64,000 nt of DNA from Stygiobacter sp. (GTDB lineage: Bacteria; Pseudomonadota; Alphaproteobacteria; Rhodospirillales; Magnetospirillaceae), in NCBI GenBank assembly GCA_006218045.1, contig VBWB01000010.1:1-64000 (forward strand), given 5' to 3'. The position numbers and the translations under genes are program-made. How positions within the stretch are numbered: the first letter of the stretch is position 1; every line of letters starts with the position of its first letter. Of the stretch, positions 41,694-50,477 are shown piece by piece. The notes beneath the pieces are model-generated. The model was not told the origin of the DNA, did no database searches, and worked only from the letters and a program-made list of their open reading frames with translations.

Positions 41694-43596
41694 GCGACAA
41701 GGTGATCTTGGTGCCGGCGCCGGGGGCGCTTTCCAGGGTCATGGCGCCGCCATGGGCGGCGATGATGGTGCGCACCATGCTGATGCCCAGGCCGCTGCCG
41801 GTCTTGCCGATGCTCGATTGGCCCCGGTAATAGGGGGTGCCGATGTTTTCCAGCTCTTCGGCGGCGATGCCGTGGCCTTCGTCCTCGACCACCAGGCTGA
41901 CCGTGTCGTCGGTCTGGATCAGGGCCAGATGGACCGGGCTTTGCGGTGGCGAATAATTGAGGGCGTTGGCCAGGCAATTGCGCAACGCCACCGCCAGCAG
42001 GTCGTGATCGGCGGTCAGGCGAATGGGCGGAAAAGGCGAAACCCGGATGCGCTGCGCCTGATTGCCGAACTGGGTCAGCACCCGTTCCACCAGCACCGAC
42101 AGGTCGCCCGGGCGCGGGTTCAGCACGATCTTGCCCTGGTCCAGGGCGTCGCTGGCCAGGAACACGTCGATCAAGGCCGACAGCCGCCGGGCTGTGCCTT
42201 CGATGCGCTCCAGCCGTTCCAGCGATCCGGTGGCCATCCGGGGCTCGCGGAAGCGGACCATCTGCGCGGCGGAATGGATCATGGACAACGGCGTGCGGAA
42301 TTCATGCGACAGCATGGCCATCAACGAACGCTGGCCGTCGGCGCGGACCGAGGCGGAAATGGCGTCCTCGCGCGCCTGACTGCGTTCCTGGTCGAGTTGG
42401 CGGACCCGATAGAACAGGCCGGCGGACAGCAGGACGATATGGGCGATGGAACTGACCTGGAACAGATTTTCCGGCAACAGATAAAGCGGGATCAGGCCGA
42501 CCAGCGACAAGGTGTGAATCAGCAGGCCGAGATTGGCGACGACGAAGGCCAGCAAATAAAACCACAAGGTCATCTGGCGGGGGTGACGCAGCAGCAGGCG
42601 GGCCGATACCGCCAGGGTCAGGATGCTGACGGTCATGCTCAACAGGAAAGACAGCGGTGCCAGATCGGTGTAAAGCCGGCCCCAGCCGATGGCCACCATC
42701 ACCAGATAAATCGCCATCACCCCCAGATACAAAATCCGCAGACGCGGGTAATTGCGGCGCATTTGCAGGATTTCTGTCCATAGCCAAGTGGCCAGCAGCG
42801 AACCGGTGAAATTGGTGATGTTGATGGTCCGGTCGCTGAGATGCTGCCACGATTGCTCAAACGTCAATTGGGCGAAACCATTGATGAAGCCATAAGACAC
42901 CAACTGGGTCAGCACGAAGCCGGCATAGATGATATGGGTGCGATCGGCGATCCACAAACCGATGCTGAAGTGAAACAGCACCACCACGAACAGGGCGCCG
43001 TAAAACACTCCGAACAGCAGCCCGTCGCGACTTTGCTGGCCGGCAAAGGCATGGGGGCGCCACATCGAGGCGGTCAGCACCGTGGCGCTGGTGCTTTCGG
43101 TGCGGATCAAAAGAGTGACCGGCTTGTCGGCGGGCAGGTCCAGCGGCATGGCGAACAGGCGCGCCGCCAGCGGTCGCTCAGCCACCGGCTGATGATCGCC
43201 CAGGCGGTATTCGGTCCAGCCCTTGCCGCCGTCGCCCACATAGACACGGATATCGTCCACATAGGGGCGGCCCAGTTCCAGCACCCAATCGGCGCTGGCC
43301 TGGGGCGGGCGCAGCAGGTGCAGGCGGAACCAGTGCACCTGACGGGTATAGCCGAAGGCCTGTTGACGGCTGTCGTCCCATTCCCCGCCATCGGTGGTTA
43401 CGGCATCGACCGTCAGCGTGCCGCCGGTATCCGTACGATGCTCGAACAAGGTGTTGAGACTGAGAACCTGATCCTTGGGCGACAGCACCACCACATGGGC
43501 CGCGGCCGAATTCAGCCACAACAGCAATGCGCACAGGAAGGCCGCCACCGCCGGTCCGAGATCGGACAGCGGGCAAGGGCGGGGCTGTGGGGGCAT
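41659..43596 (-). CDS. 7TM-DISM sensor histidine kinase
   Basis: The 645-residue kinase has a signal/TM segment, a periplasmic 7TMR-DISM extracellular domain (to about residue 180), seven TM helices, and a cytoplasmic kinase core. Phospho-acceptor His is near residue 431 (MLSHEFRTPLSMI), with N box NALNYSPP and G boxes DEGHGI and GSGLGISMV. No response regulator is adjacent, so it is an orphan. Ligands of this class are often carbohydrates or envelope signals. It separates the copA-cueR and copZ loci. Confidence 0.92.
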   Translation of the reverse strand: MPPQPRPCPLSDLGPAVAAFLCALLLWLNSAAAHVVVLSPKDQVLSLNTLFEHRTDTGGTLTVDAVTTDGGEWDDSRQQAFGYTRQVHWFRLHLLRPPQASADWVLELGRPYVDDIRVYVGDGGKGWTEYRLGDHQPVAERPLAARLFAMPLDLPADKPVTLLIRTESTSATVLTASMWRPHAFAGQQSRDGLLFGVFYGALFVVVLFHFSIGLWIADRTHIIYAGFVLTQLVSYGFINGFAQLTFEQSWQHLSDRTINITNFTGSLLATWLWTEILQMRRNYPRLRILYLGVMAIYLVMVAIGWGRLYTDLAPLSFLLSMTVSILTLAVSARLLLRHPRQMTLWFYLLAFVVANLGLLIHTLSLVGLIPLYLLPENLFQVSSIAHIVLLSAGLFYRVRQLDQERSQAREDAISASVRADGQRSLMAMLSHEFRTPLSMIHSAAQMVRFREPRMATGSLERLERIEGTARRLSALIDVFLASDALDQGKIVLNPRPGDLSVLVERVLTQFGNQAQRIRVSPFPPIRLTADHDLLAVALRNCLANALNYSPPQSPVHLALIQTDDTVSLVVEDEGHGIAAEELENIGTPYYRGQSSIGKTGSGLGISMVRTIIAAHGGAMTLESAPGAGTKITLSLREQAIAPSRA

Positions 43597-43672
43597 GGCT
43601 CCGGCGGACAGTGAGGTCGCGTACGAGCGTCACTATGGCATGCATTCAACTTCTGGCAAGGAATACTCACCC

Positions 43673-43703
43673 TTGACCTTCCCGTGGGGGGAAGCCTCAC
43701 AAT
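43673..43703 (+). promoter_or_regulatory. CueR-type promoter of copZ
   Basis: A -35 TTGACC (43673-43678), a 19-bp spacer starting TTCCCGTGGGGGGAAG, and -10 CACAAT (43698-43703) repeat the arrangement at copA. The start of copZ is 31 nt downstream. The two promoters share CTTGACCTTCC, supporting a common CueR regulon. Confidence 0.78.
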
Positions 43704-43734
43704 CGCATCCGCGTGAGCCAACAGGAGGATGAGA

Positions 43735-43935
43735 ATGAGCAAGACCTATCGCGTCACCGGCATGACCTGCGGCGGCTGTGCCCGTTCGGTGGAAGCGGCC
43801 ATCAAGGCCGAGGCGCCGGCGGCCTCGGTCAGCATCGATCTGGGCACCGCCACAATCACCGTCGATGGCGCCGACGAAACGCAGGTGAAAAAGGCGGTGG
43901 ATGGCGCCGGTTTCGATTTCCAAGGCGCGGCCTGA
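43735..43935 (+). CDS. copZ: CopZ-like cytosolic copper chaperone
   Basis: The 66-residue single HMA-domain protein has the Cu(I) motif GMTCGGC near residues 10-16 and the usual beta-alpha-beta-beta-alpha-beta length. It would carry Cu(I) to CopA and CueR. AGGAGG lies 6 nt before ATG 43735, which is preferred over 43729. A long perfect hairpin follows. Confidence 0.94.
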   Translation: MSKTYRVTGMTCGGCARSVEAAIKAEAPAASVSIDLGTATITVDGADETQVKKAVDGAGFDFQGAA

Positions 43936-43976
43936 AAAAACAAAACCCCGCGGCGGAGTGATCCGCCGCGGGGTTT
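43936..43976. terminator. Strong bidirectional terminator between copZ and the DsbA-like gene
   Basis: A 14-bp perfect stem (43944-43957 with 43962-43975, AACCCCGCGGCGGA / TCCGCCGCGGGGTT) has a GTGA loop. On the minus strand it is followed by TTGTTTTTT; on the plus strand by a weaker T tract. It follows copZ and lies past the end of the opposing minus-strand operon. Confidence 0.85.
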
Positions 43977-44036
43977 CGGTTCGGGGATAAGTTTTTAAAG
44001 ATCGAGCCTTCAATCAGACGTCCCCTCCGCCCGCGC

Positions 44037-44129
44037 CGTCATACCCGCGAAAGCGGGTATCCAGGAGTCGCGGAAATGACTTTGGTGCACCTTACGGTTC
44101 GCTGGATTCCCGCCTGCGCGGGAATGACG
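44037..44129. repeat. Paired inverted palindromic repeat (BIME-like), copy 3
   Basis: The modules are 44037-44064 (CGTCATACCCGCGAAAGCGG...) and 44102-44129 (CTGGATTCCCGCCTGCGCGG...). The intervening sequence (GAGTCGCGGAAATGACTTTG...) is related to the inverted centre of copy 2. It lies just past the DsbA-like gene. Confidence 0.85.
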
Positions 44130-44168
44130 ATTGACGGAATGGAGGCGTCGCATTTAAGGCGCGGTGCT

Positions 44169-44951
44169 CTAATTGGCGCCGGTCAGGCGACCGCCCTTGC
44201 GGGTGATGTCGATCAACTGCTTGAACACCTGCCCCTCGAGCGCGCCCGACAGGGTGCGGGCGGCCTTGCCGTCGGCCCCGGCGACGACGAAGGACGGCGT
44301 CGACGAGATATCGAGGGCATGAGCCAGCTCGATGTTCTTCTTGATCTGCTTTTCGATCTCGGGGGCCATCATTTCCTTCTTGATCTGGTCGGTGCTGACA
44401 CCGGCCTCGCCGATCAGGCGGAAGATGGTCTTTTCATCCAGCTTGCCGCGGAACTTCATCAGGGCGCGGTGGACTTCCTCGTACTTGCCCAGCTTCTTGG
44501 CGGCCAGGGCGGCGCGGGCGGCGGTCAGCGAATCTTCCGACAGGATCGGCATTTCCTTGAACACCAGCTTGACCTTGCCGTCGGCCTTGGCGGCCTCCAT
44601 CATCGGGTCCAGCACCACCTTGCAATAGGGGCAGTTGTAGTCGAAGAACTCGACGATGACCACGTCGCCCTTGGCATTGCCGGCGACCGGATCATTGGCG
44701 TCGTTGAAGATTTCGTCCTTGCGCGCCTCGACGGCCTTCTTGGCGTCGCTTTCCGCCTGGGCGCGCATTTTTTCGCGCAGCGCCTCGATGGCCTCGCCGA
44801 TCACTTCGGGGTGTTCCATCAGGTAGTCGCGCACGATCTTGCGCACGGCCTCGGTCTGCTTCGCGTCGAAGGTTTCCTGGGCTTGGGCGGGCAGGGCGGC
44901 CATGGTGGCGGCCGAGGCAAGCAGGATTGCGGCGAAGGTGTTGCGGATCAT
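44169..44951 (-). CDS. DsbA-family thiol-disulfide oxidoreductase
   Basis: The 260-residue protein has a signal peptide (MIRNTFAAILLASAATMAAL), an N-terminal helical region of about 70 residues (copper-resistance ScsC/Com1-like) and a DsbA domain with CPYC in FFDYNCPYCKV and a cis-Pro loop SSTPSFVV. It introduces or isomerises periplasmic disulfides. AGGAG lies upstream. It follows the M48 protease gene on the same strand, 94 nt downstream. Confidence 0.9.
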   Translation of the reverse strand: MIRNTFAAILLASAATMAALPAQAQETFDAKQTEAVRKIVRDYLMEHPEVIGEAIEALREKMRAQAESDAKKAVEARKDEIFNDANDPVAGNAKGDVVIVEFFDYNCPYCKVVLDPMMEAAKADGKVKLVFKEMPILSEDSLTAARAALAAKKLGKYEEVHRALMKFRGKLDEKTIFRLIGEAGVSTDQIKKEMMAPEIEKQIKKNIELAHALDISSTPSFVVAGADGKAARTLSGALEGQVFKQLIDITRKGGRLTGAN

Positions 44952-45045
44952 CTGCTGAAAAACTCCTGGATCGGAAGGCGCGGGCATATTGGCGGAAGCG
45001 CGGGTTGCCGGCAAGGGGGCTTACCGGTGTTGATTGTTGCCGGAA

Positions 45046-46416
45046 CTACCGGCGGCGTTTGTCGTCATCGGGTTTGGCCAGATTGGTCTGTTCCTTGATG
45101 TCCTGGATGCGCAGCCATACCGGGCCGGTCTTGGGCAGCAGCCGTTCCGCCTTGCCGGCCAGGAAGTTGGCGTCGGTGATGCGGTTTTCCAGCATGGCCT
45201 GTTCGGCCATGGCGTAGGCCGCCATGCCTTCGTCGCCATCGCGGCCATGGGCCACCGACATCAGCCGCCAGGCCGTCAGGTTCTTGGGTTCCTGATGGGT
45301 GGCCAGCGACAGCAATTGCTGGGCTTCTTGCAACAGGACGGGGTCGTCCTGCTCGATCAGCGACTGGGCCAGACCGATCTTCAGCAGGGCGTTGTCGGGC
45401 AGCAGTTCCACCGATTTACGATAGGGGGCGACGGAATCGGCGCCATGACCGTTCTCGAACAGCATCTGCCCCTTCAGTTCATGGAAATAGGGATCGTCGG
45501 GGCGTTCCTTGATCAAATCGTCGATCAGGGCCAATGCCTTGTCCAGTTCCGGCTTGCGATAATAGGCGATGGCGCGGGCATAGCGGGCCTCGATCGCCGC
45601 GTCGCCTTCCTTGTAGCGTTGCAGCGTCCGCGTCGGCGGCTCGAGAAAGGCGAACAGCTTGGCCCGCATGCGGCGGTGCATTTCGACGAATTCGGGGCGT
45701 GGCTGCACGTTGGTGTAGGGCGAGCGGGCAAGGTAATCGCGGATGAAGTTGACGCGGTCCCGGGTCAGCGGGTGGGTGCGCACGTAAGGATCCTGGCGGG
45801 TGGTGACCAGCAATTCCTGATCGCCCAGCACCTCGAAGAACTCCAGCAAACCCTTGGCGGATTGGCGGGTGGCGTCCAGATAGGACACCGCCGCCTGATC
45901 GGCCGAGGATTCCTCCATGCGGCTATAGGTCAGCAGGTTTTTCAGCGCCATGTCCTGGCCGCCCAGGGCGATGGCGGTGCCGACGTCGCCACGGCCCGAG
46001 GCCACGCCCACCGCCGCGCCCAACAGCATGGCCACCAGCGCCTCGGTGCCGGCATTGCCGGCGGCGTCTTGCAGGCGGGCCAGATGGCCGCCGGCGATGT
46101 GGCCGGTTTCGTGGGCCATGACGCCGATCAGCTGATTGGCGCTTTCCGAGCGGATCAGCAGACCGGTATGGAAAAACATGTTCTGGCCGCCGGCGACGAA
46201 GGCGTTGAGCGAATTGTCGACGATCAGATGCAGGCGTACCGCCTCGGGACTGAGACCGGCCGCCTGGAAGAGTGGCGCGGAATAGGCGCGGATGGTATTT
46301 TCCACCTCCGCGTCGCGGATGAAGCTGCGCCGTTGCTGCTGCTGTGCCAGCACAGAGGTGGTGGTCAGGGTCACAAACAGGGTTGCCAAAAGGAACATGC
46401 GCGTGAGCAAAAGCAA
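45046..46416 (-). CDS. BepA-like M48 metalloprotease with TPR repeats
   Basis: The 456-residue periplasmic protease has a signal peptide (FLLATLFVTLTTTSVLA), the zinc motif HETGH with a distal glutamate in SRMEESSADQ, and a C-terminal half of TPR-like helices. The layout matches BepA/YfgC, which degrades or assists assembly of outer-membrane proteins. Pairing with a DsbA-like gene fits an envelope quality-control role. Its 5' end overlaps the divergent GGT-like gene by 20 bp. Confidence 0.93.
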   Translation of the reverse strand: MLLLTRMFLLATLFVTLTTTSVLAQQQQRRSFIRDAEVENTIRAYSAPLFQAAGLSPEAVRLHLIVDNSLNAFVAGGQNMFFHTGLLIRSESANQLIGVMAHETGHIAGGHLARLQDAAGNAGTEALVAMLLGAAVGVASGRGDVGTAIALGGQDMALKNLLTYSRMEESSADQAAVSYLDATRQSAKGLLEFFEVLGDQELLVTTRQDPYVRTHPLTRDRVNFIRDYLARSPYTNVQPRPEFVEMHRRMRAKLFAFLEPPTRTLQRYKEGDAAIEARYARAIAYYRKPELDKALALIDDLIKERPDDPYFHELKGQMLFENGHGADSVAPYRKSVELLPDNALLKIGLAQSLIEQDDPVLLQEAQQLLSLATHQEPKNLTAWRLMSVAHGRDGDEGMAAYAMAEQAMLENRITDANFLAGKAERLLPKTGPVWLRIQDIKEQTNLAKPDDDKRRR

Positions 46417-48010
46417 TACTCCGTCCGTCGGTCCGTCTTTTCAACTCTGCCTGCCGCTGGCCAAGATGGCCCTGGCGGCATCCTTGGCGGCAGGGCTTGC
46501 AGCATGCGGCGAAACGCGCGCCGTGGGAAGCGTCGGCTACATCCAGGGCTTCGGCGGGCTGGTCGCCGCCGACGAACCCCAGGCGGTGGTCGCTGCCCGC
46601 GACGTACTGTCGGCGGGCGGCACCGCCGCCGATGCCGCCGTCGCGCTTTATTTCACCCTGGCCGTGACCCAGCCGTCAACCGCCAGCCTGGGCGGCGGCG
46701 GCGTCTGTCTGGTGCACGACAGGAAAAGGAAGATCACTGAAATGGTGGACTTCCTGCCCCGCGCCGGTTCCGGCGCCACCGGTGTCCGTTTGGCCACCGG
46801 CGTGCCCGGTTCGGTGCGTGGTTTCTATTCCATACACGCCAAATATGGCAAATTCAGGTGGGAAAGTTTGCTGGGCGAGGGCGAAAAGCTGGCCCGCCTG
46901 GGCACCACGGTGTCGCGCGCCTTCGCCGCCGATCTGGCGGTCGGGGCGCGCATGCTGGCCAACGACCCGGTGTCGCGCCAGGTGTTCTTCCCCGGCGGTC
47001 GTCCGCTGGTCGAGGGCCAGAGCTTTGAACAGCACGATCTGGCCGCGCTTTATTCCCGCCTGCGTCGTGCCCCGGGCGAGTTCTATACCGGCGCCTTCGC
47101 CCAATCCTTGGCGGCGGCGGTGGAAAATGCCGGCGGCAGCATCACCACCACCGACCTGTTCAACATGCGGCCCAACCATAGCCCGGCCCTGACGGTCAAA
47201 CACGGCGACGAGGTTTTCCATTTCGCCCTGCCGCCGGCGGTGGCCGGGGCGGTGGCGGCGCGCATGAGCGCGGCGTTGGAGGAGCGTTGGGCCGCGGCCT
47301 CGCCTGAGGAACGCCCGCATCTGCTGGCCGAGACCGCCGCCCGCGCCTTCGCCGATCGTGCGACCTGGATGAATCCGGACGGCTCGGCCAAGACCGGCTT
47401 CTATGCCGATAGCGGCAAGGGCCTGCTGATCGGTTATGATCCGGCCCGCCATCAGAGCGTCCAGGCCGACAAGGCCAATGACGCCTTACCCGCCGCCAGC
47501 TTCGTCGTCCTCGACGCCGATGGCAATGGCGTCGCCTGCAACGTCACCACCTATGGCCTGTTCGGCACCGGGCGCATGCTGTCCGGCACCGGCATCTTCA
47601 TGGCCGCCGCCCCCGGGGTGAACAGCGGCCCGCCCGCCGTCGGCTCGGTCATGGTGGTCAATCCCAATGTTCAGGAACTGCGCTTCGCCGCCGCCGCCAG
47701 CGGCGGCGTCACCGGGGCGACGGCCTTGACCCAGGTGTTGTTGGAGACGCAATTGGCCGGGATCAAGCTGGATGCGGCGGTGGCGGCGCCGCGCCTTCAT
47801 CATTCCGGCAACCCGGATATCTTGTTCGTCGAGGACGGCAAGATGGATACCGCGCCACTGGTCCAGCGCGGTCATCAGGTCAAGGCGGTGGCCATGCCGT
47901 CACGGGTCAATGCCTTGCAATGCGGCACCGGGCGACCCAATTTCGTCAAATGTTCGGCCATGGCCGACCCGCGCGGTTTCGGCATGGCGGCGATTGTCGG
48001 CAAGGATTGA
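46397..48010 (+). CDS. Gamma-glutamyltransferase-like lipoprotein lacking the catalytic threonine
   Basis: From ATG 46397 (AAAAGGAAC upstream) the product is 537 residues with a lipobox LAAC. The fold matches gamma-glutamyltransferase (AGGTAADAAVALYFTL, SLGGGGVC, DADGNGVACNVTTYGLFGTG). In active enzymes the nucleophile lies in TTH before SVVDxDGN; here the aligned residues read AAS (PAASFVVLDADG). The DFRE arginine reads DFLP, and the PLSSM oxyanion motif is absent. Autocleavage and transpeptidation are therefore unlikely. It may be a pseudoenzyme with a binding role. Confidence 0.8.
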   Translation: MRVSKSNTPSVGPSFQLCLPLAKMALAASLAAGLAACGETRAVGSVGYIQGFGGLVAADEPQAVVAARDVLSAGGTAADAAVALYFTLAVTQPSTASLGGGGVCLVHDRKRKITEMVDFLPRAGSGATGVRLATGVPGSVRGFYSIHAKYGKFRWESLLGEGEKLARLGTTVSRAFAADLAVGARMLANDPVSRQVFFPGGRPLVEGQSFEQHDLAALYSRLRRAPGEFYTGAFAQSLAAAVENAGGSITTTDLFNMRPNHSPALTVKHGDEVFHFALPPAVAGAVAARMSAALEERWAAASPEERPHLLAETAARAFADRATWMNPDGSAKTGFYADSGKGLLIGYDPARHQSVQADKANDALPAASFVVLDADGNGVACNVTTYGLFGTGRMLSGTGIFMAAAPGVNSGPPAVGSVMVVNPNVQELRFAAAASGGVTGATALTQVLLETQLAGIKLDAAVAAPRLHHSGNPDILFVEDGKMDTAPLVQRGHQVKAVAMPSRVNALQCGTGRPNFVKCSAMADPRGFGMAAIVGKD

Positions 48011-48029
48011 GCGGCCACCGCCGCTTCCG

Positions 48030-48107
48030 TCAAGAGCGGTCCGCCGTCACCACCCGGTCGCGGCCACCGTTCTTGGCGGCATAAAGCGCCTGGTCGGCGC
48101 GGTGCAC
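48030..48107 (-). pseudogene. C-terminal fragment of a GGDEF (diguanylate cyclase) gene
   Basis: The minus strand reads VHRADQALYAAKNGGRDRVV and a few more residues to a stop at 48030. This is the characteristic C-terminal helix and strand of a GGDEF domain (ADxALYxAKxxGRNRV). A TAG stop precedes it at 48108-48110, and no remainder of the domain lies upstream. It is a 25-codon relic, probably left by a deletion. Confidence 0.75.
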
Positions 48108-48136
48108 CTAGCCGGAAATCTTCGGGAAACGTCGCC

Positions 48137-49291
48137 ATGAGCCCTCAGCGCGCCCTTGTTGTCGTCACCGATGCCCAGCATTCCCTGCTGCGCTCGACCT
48201 TTCGTGAAATCGCCCTGGGGCTGCGCGAGCTTGGGCTCGAGGTGGGCTTTCGCATCGTCGAATCGTACCAAGATATCCGCCCGGAGGTCGAAGAGCGTCT
48301 GGCGCGGGGCGAAAATTTCTTCCTGGTCGACGGCAATTGCAAGTTTCGTCTGCCGGAGACGCCCCCCGGGTTTCGACGGTTCAGCTATGTCACCGATGCG
48401 CCCTGGGGACAGATGGAGCATGTTCTGAGCTGTCAGGGCGAGGGCGCCATCAGTTACGTGGATCGCACCCATGCGGCTTTCTACCAGGATTTCCCATGCC
48501 GTCTGCGTCAGGTTTTCCTGCCCCATGGCGGCCCCGTGCCCGATCCGTCGTCAGCGGGCGAGCGTGATATCGACCTTCTGTTCGTGGGCAATCTGTTGGG
48601 GCCGTGCCGCATGGAACATTTCCGTGAGGCCACGGCTGGATTGGGACAGCCCTGGCCCGAACTCTTCGCCTTCGCCCTGGAAATGATTCTGGAGGAGGGA
48701 CTCGACCCTTATACGGCGTTGAAGGCGGCCCTGCTGTCCAAGGGGTTGACGCCGGCGGCGGCAGGGCTCTCGAACGTGCTCGAAAGCCTGGGATTCCTGT
48801 CGCGTTTCGCCGAGTCGCACAATCGCTGGCGATTGTTGACAGCACTGGCCGGGCGGTCGATCACCGTCTGTGGCCTGCTTGAGCCGCAATTTTTCGGGCA
48901 ATTGCCCGCTGGCGTCGATTATCGCGGCCTGACCGATGAGGAGGGGGTGATTGCCCTGATGCGGCGGGCGAAGGTGCTGCTGAATTCCGTTTCCGTCTTT
49001 CCCGCCGGCTCGCACGAGCGGATCTGGTACGGCATGGCCCATGGGGCGGTGGTGTGCAGCGAACGGAGCCGCTTCGTCGAGGAGACCCTGCGCTTCGGCG
49101 ATCATCTGTTGTCGCTGGAGCAGGCCGTGGACAGCCGGGGGGCATCGCTGGATCCTTGGCTCGGCGATTCCTCGGCCCGCGCTGCCATGAGCGAGGCGGC
49201 CTCGGTCATTTATGCCGACAACCACACTTGGCGGCATCGCGCCGCCATCATCCACGAGGCGATGCGACGTTCGCCGGTTGCGTCGTCGTGA
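48137..49291 (+). CDS. CgeB-like glycosyltransferase family protein
   Basis: The 384-residue cytosolic protein resembles CgeB/DUF3880-type GT-B glycosyltransferases, with an N-terminal Rossmann-like half and a C-terminal half with ALMRRAKVLLNSVSVFPAG and SHERIWYGMAHGAVVCSERS, the nucleotide-sugar-binding end. Acceptor and sugar are unknown. Flagellin or capsule glycosylation is typical for such genes. The ATG falls where an ancestral GGDEF gene was deleted, and no strong ribosome binding site is seen. Confidence 0.75.
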   Translation: MSPQRALVVVTDAQHSLLRSTFREIALGLRELGLEVGFRIVESYQDIRPEVEERLARGENFFLVDGNCKFRLPETPPGFRRFSYVTDAPWGQMEHVLSCQGEGAISYVDRTHAAFYQDFPCRLRQVFLPHGGPVPDPSSAGERDIDLLFVGNLLGPCRMEHFREATAGLGQPWPELFAFALEMILEEGLDPYTALKAALLSKGLTPAAAGLSNVLESLGFLSRFAESHNRWRLLTALAGRSITVCGLLEPQFFGQLPAGVDYRGLTDEEGVIALMRRAKVLLNSVSVFPAGSHERIWYGMAHGAVVCSERSRFVEETLRFGDHLLSLEQAVDSRGASLDPWLGDSSARAAMSEAASVIYADNHTWRHRAAIIHEAMRRSPVASS

Positions 49292-49325
49292 ACTGCTCCC
49301 CCAACCCAATCCCCTGCCGACAGAG

Positions 49326-50477
49326 ATGGAAGCCCGCGTGTTCAAAGCATTGACCAATATCAGCCCCTTCATGGTCATGGACGTGATGCGGGCAGCCAAC
49401 GAGCGCGCCGCCCAAGGCGGCGACGTCATCCATCTGGAGGTGGGGCAGCCGTCGGGCCAGGCCCCCGCCGGCGTGCTGGCGGCGGCCAAGGCAGGGTTAG
49501 TCGATGATGCCATCGGCTATACCGAGGCCTTGGGCTTGCCGCGTTTGCGCGAACGGATCGCCGATCATTACCGCCATACCCATGGGGTGACGGTGGAAAC
49601 AGGGCGCATCGCCATCACCACCGGCTCTTCGGCGGGGTTTTTACTGTCGTTCCTGGCCGCCTTCAAGGCGGGTGACCGGGTGGCGGTGGCGGCGCCCGGC
49701 TATCCGGCCTATCGCAACATCCTGACCGCCTTGGGCATGGAATGCGTGCTGGTGCCGGTGGGGCCGGAAAGCCGCTGGCAATTGAGCGTCGCCGCCCTGG
49801 CCAAGGTCGAGGGCGGGCTTGACGGCGTGGTGGTGGCCTCGCCCTCCAACCCCACCGGCTCCATGCTGTCGGCGGTGGAGGTGGCCGAATTGGCCGCCTG
49901 GTGCGAAGTTCAGGGCATCCGGCTGATTTCCGACGAAATCTATCACGGCATCGTCTATGGCGCCGCCGCCGGCTCGGCCATCGGCGCCGGTCCGCATGCG
50001 GTGATCATCAACAGCTTTTCCAAATATTACGCCATGACCGGTTGGCGTCTGGGCTGGATGGTGCTGCCCGAGGATCTGCTCCGTCCGGTGGAATGCTTGC
50101 AGCAGAACCTGTTCATTTCCGCTCCCACTCTCAGCCAGATCGCCGCCTGCGCCGTGTTCGACTGCATCGATGAACTGGACGCGCGGGTGGCGGCCTATCG
50201 ACGCAACCGCGATATCTTGCTGAACGAATTGCCATCCGCCGGTTTCACCCGGCTGGCACCGTCGGATGGGGCGTTCTATCTTTATGCGGATATCGCCGAT
50301 CTGACCAATGACAGCGCCGATTTCTGCCGCCGCATGCTGGCCGAAACCGGGGTGGCGGCGACGCCGGGCATCGATTTCGATCCGCTGGAGGGGACGCGCA
50401 CCATGCGCTTTTCCTTCGCCGGCTCCGCCGAGGACATGGCGCTGGCGGCCAAACGCCTCAAGGCTTGGCGGAAATAG
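49326..50477 (+). CDS. PLP-dependent class I/II aminotransferase
   Basis: The 383-residue fold-type I aminotransferase has HLEVGQPSGQAP at the N-terminus, SPSNPTGSML, SDEIYHGIVYG, the PLP lysine in SFSKYYAMTGWRLGW, and MRFSFAGS near the end. It resembles aspartate/branched-chain aminotransferases; the substrate cannot be fixed. ATG 49326 begins the conserved region; the open frame upstream to 49212 overlaps the previous gene and is not used. The 3' end overlaps the next gene by 20 bp on the other strand. Confidence 0.9.
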   Translation: MEARVFKALTNISPFMVMDVMRAANERAAQGGDVIHLEVGQPSGQAPAGVLAAAKAGLVDDAIGYTEALGLPRLRERIADHYRHTHGVTVETGRIAITTGSSAGFLLSFLAAFKAGDRVAVAAPGYPAYRNILTALGMECVLVPVGPESRWQLSVAALAKVEGGLDGVVVASPSNPTGSMLSAVEVAELAAWCEVQGIRLISDEIYHGIVYGAAAGSAIGAGPHAVIINSFSKYYAMTGWRLGWMVLPEDLLRPVECLQQNLFISAPTLSQIAACAVFDCIDELDARVAAYRRNRDILLNELPSAGFTRLAPSDGAFYLYADIADLTNDSADFCRRMLAETGVAATPGIDFDPLEGTRTMRFSFAGSAEDMALAAKRLKAWRK

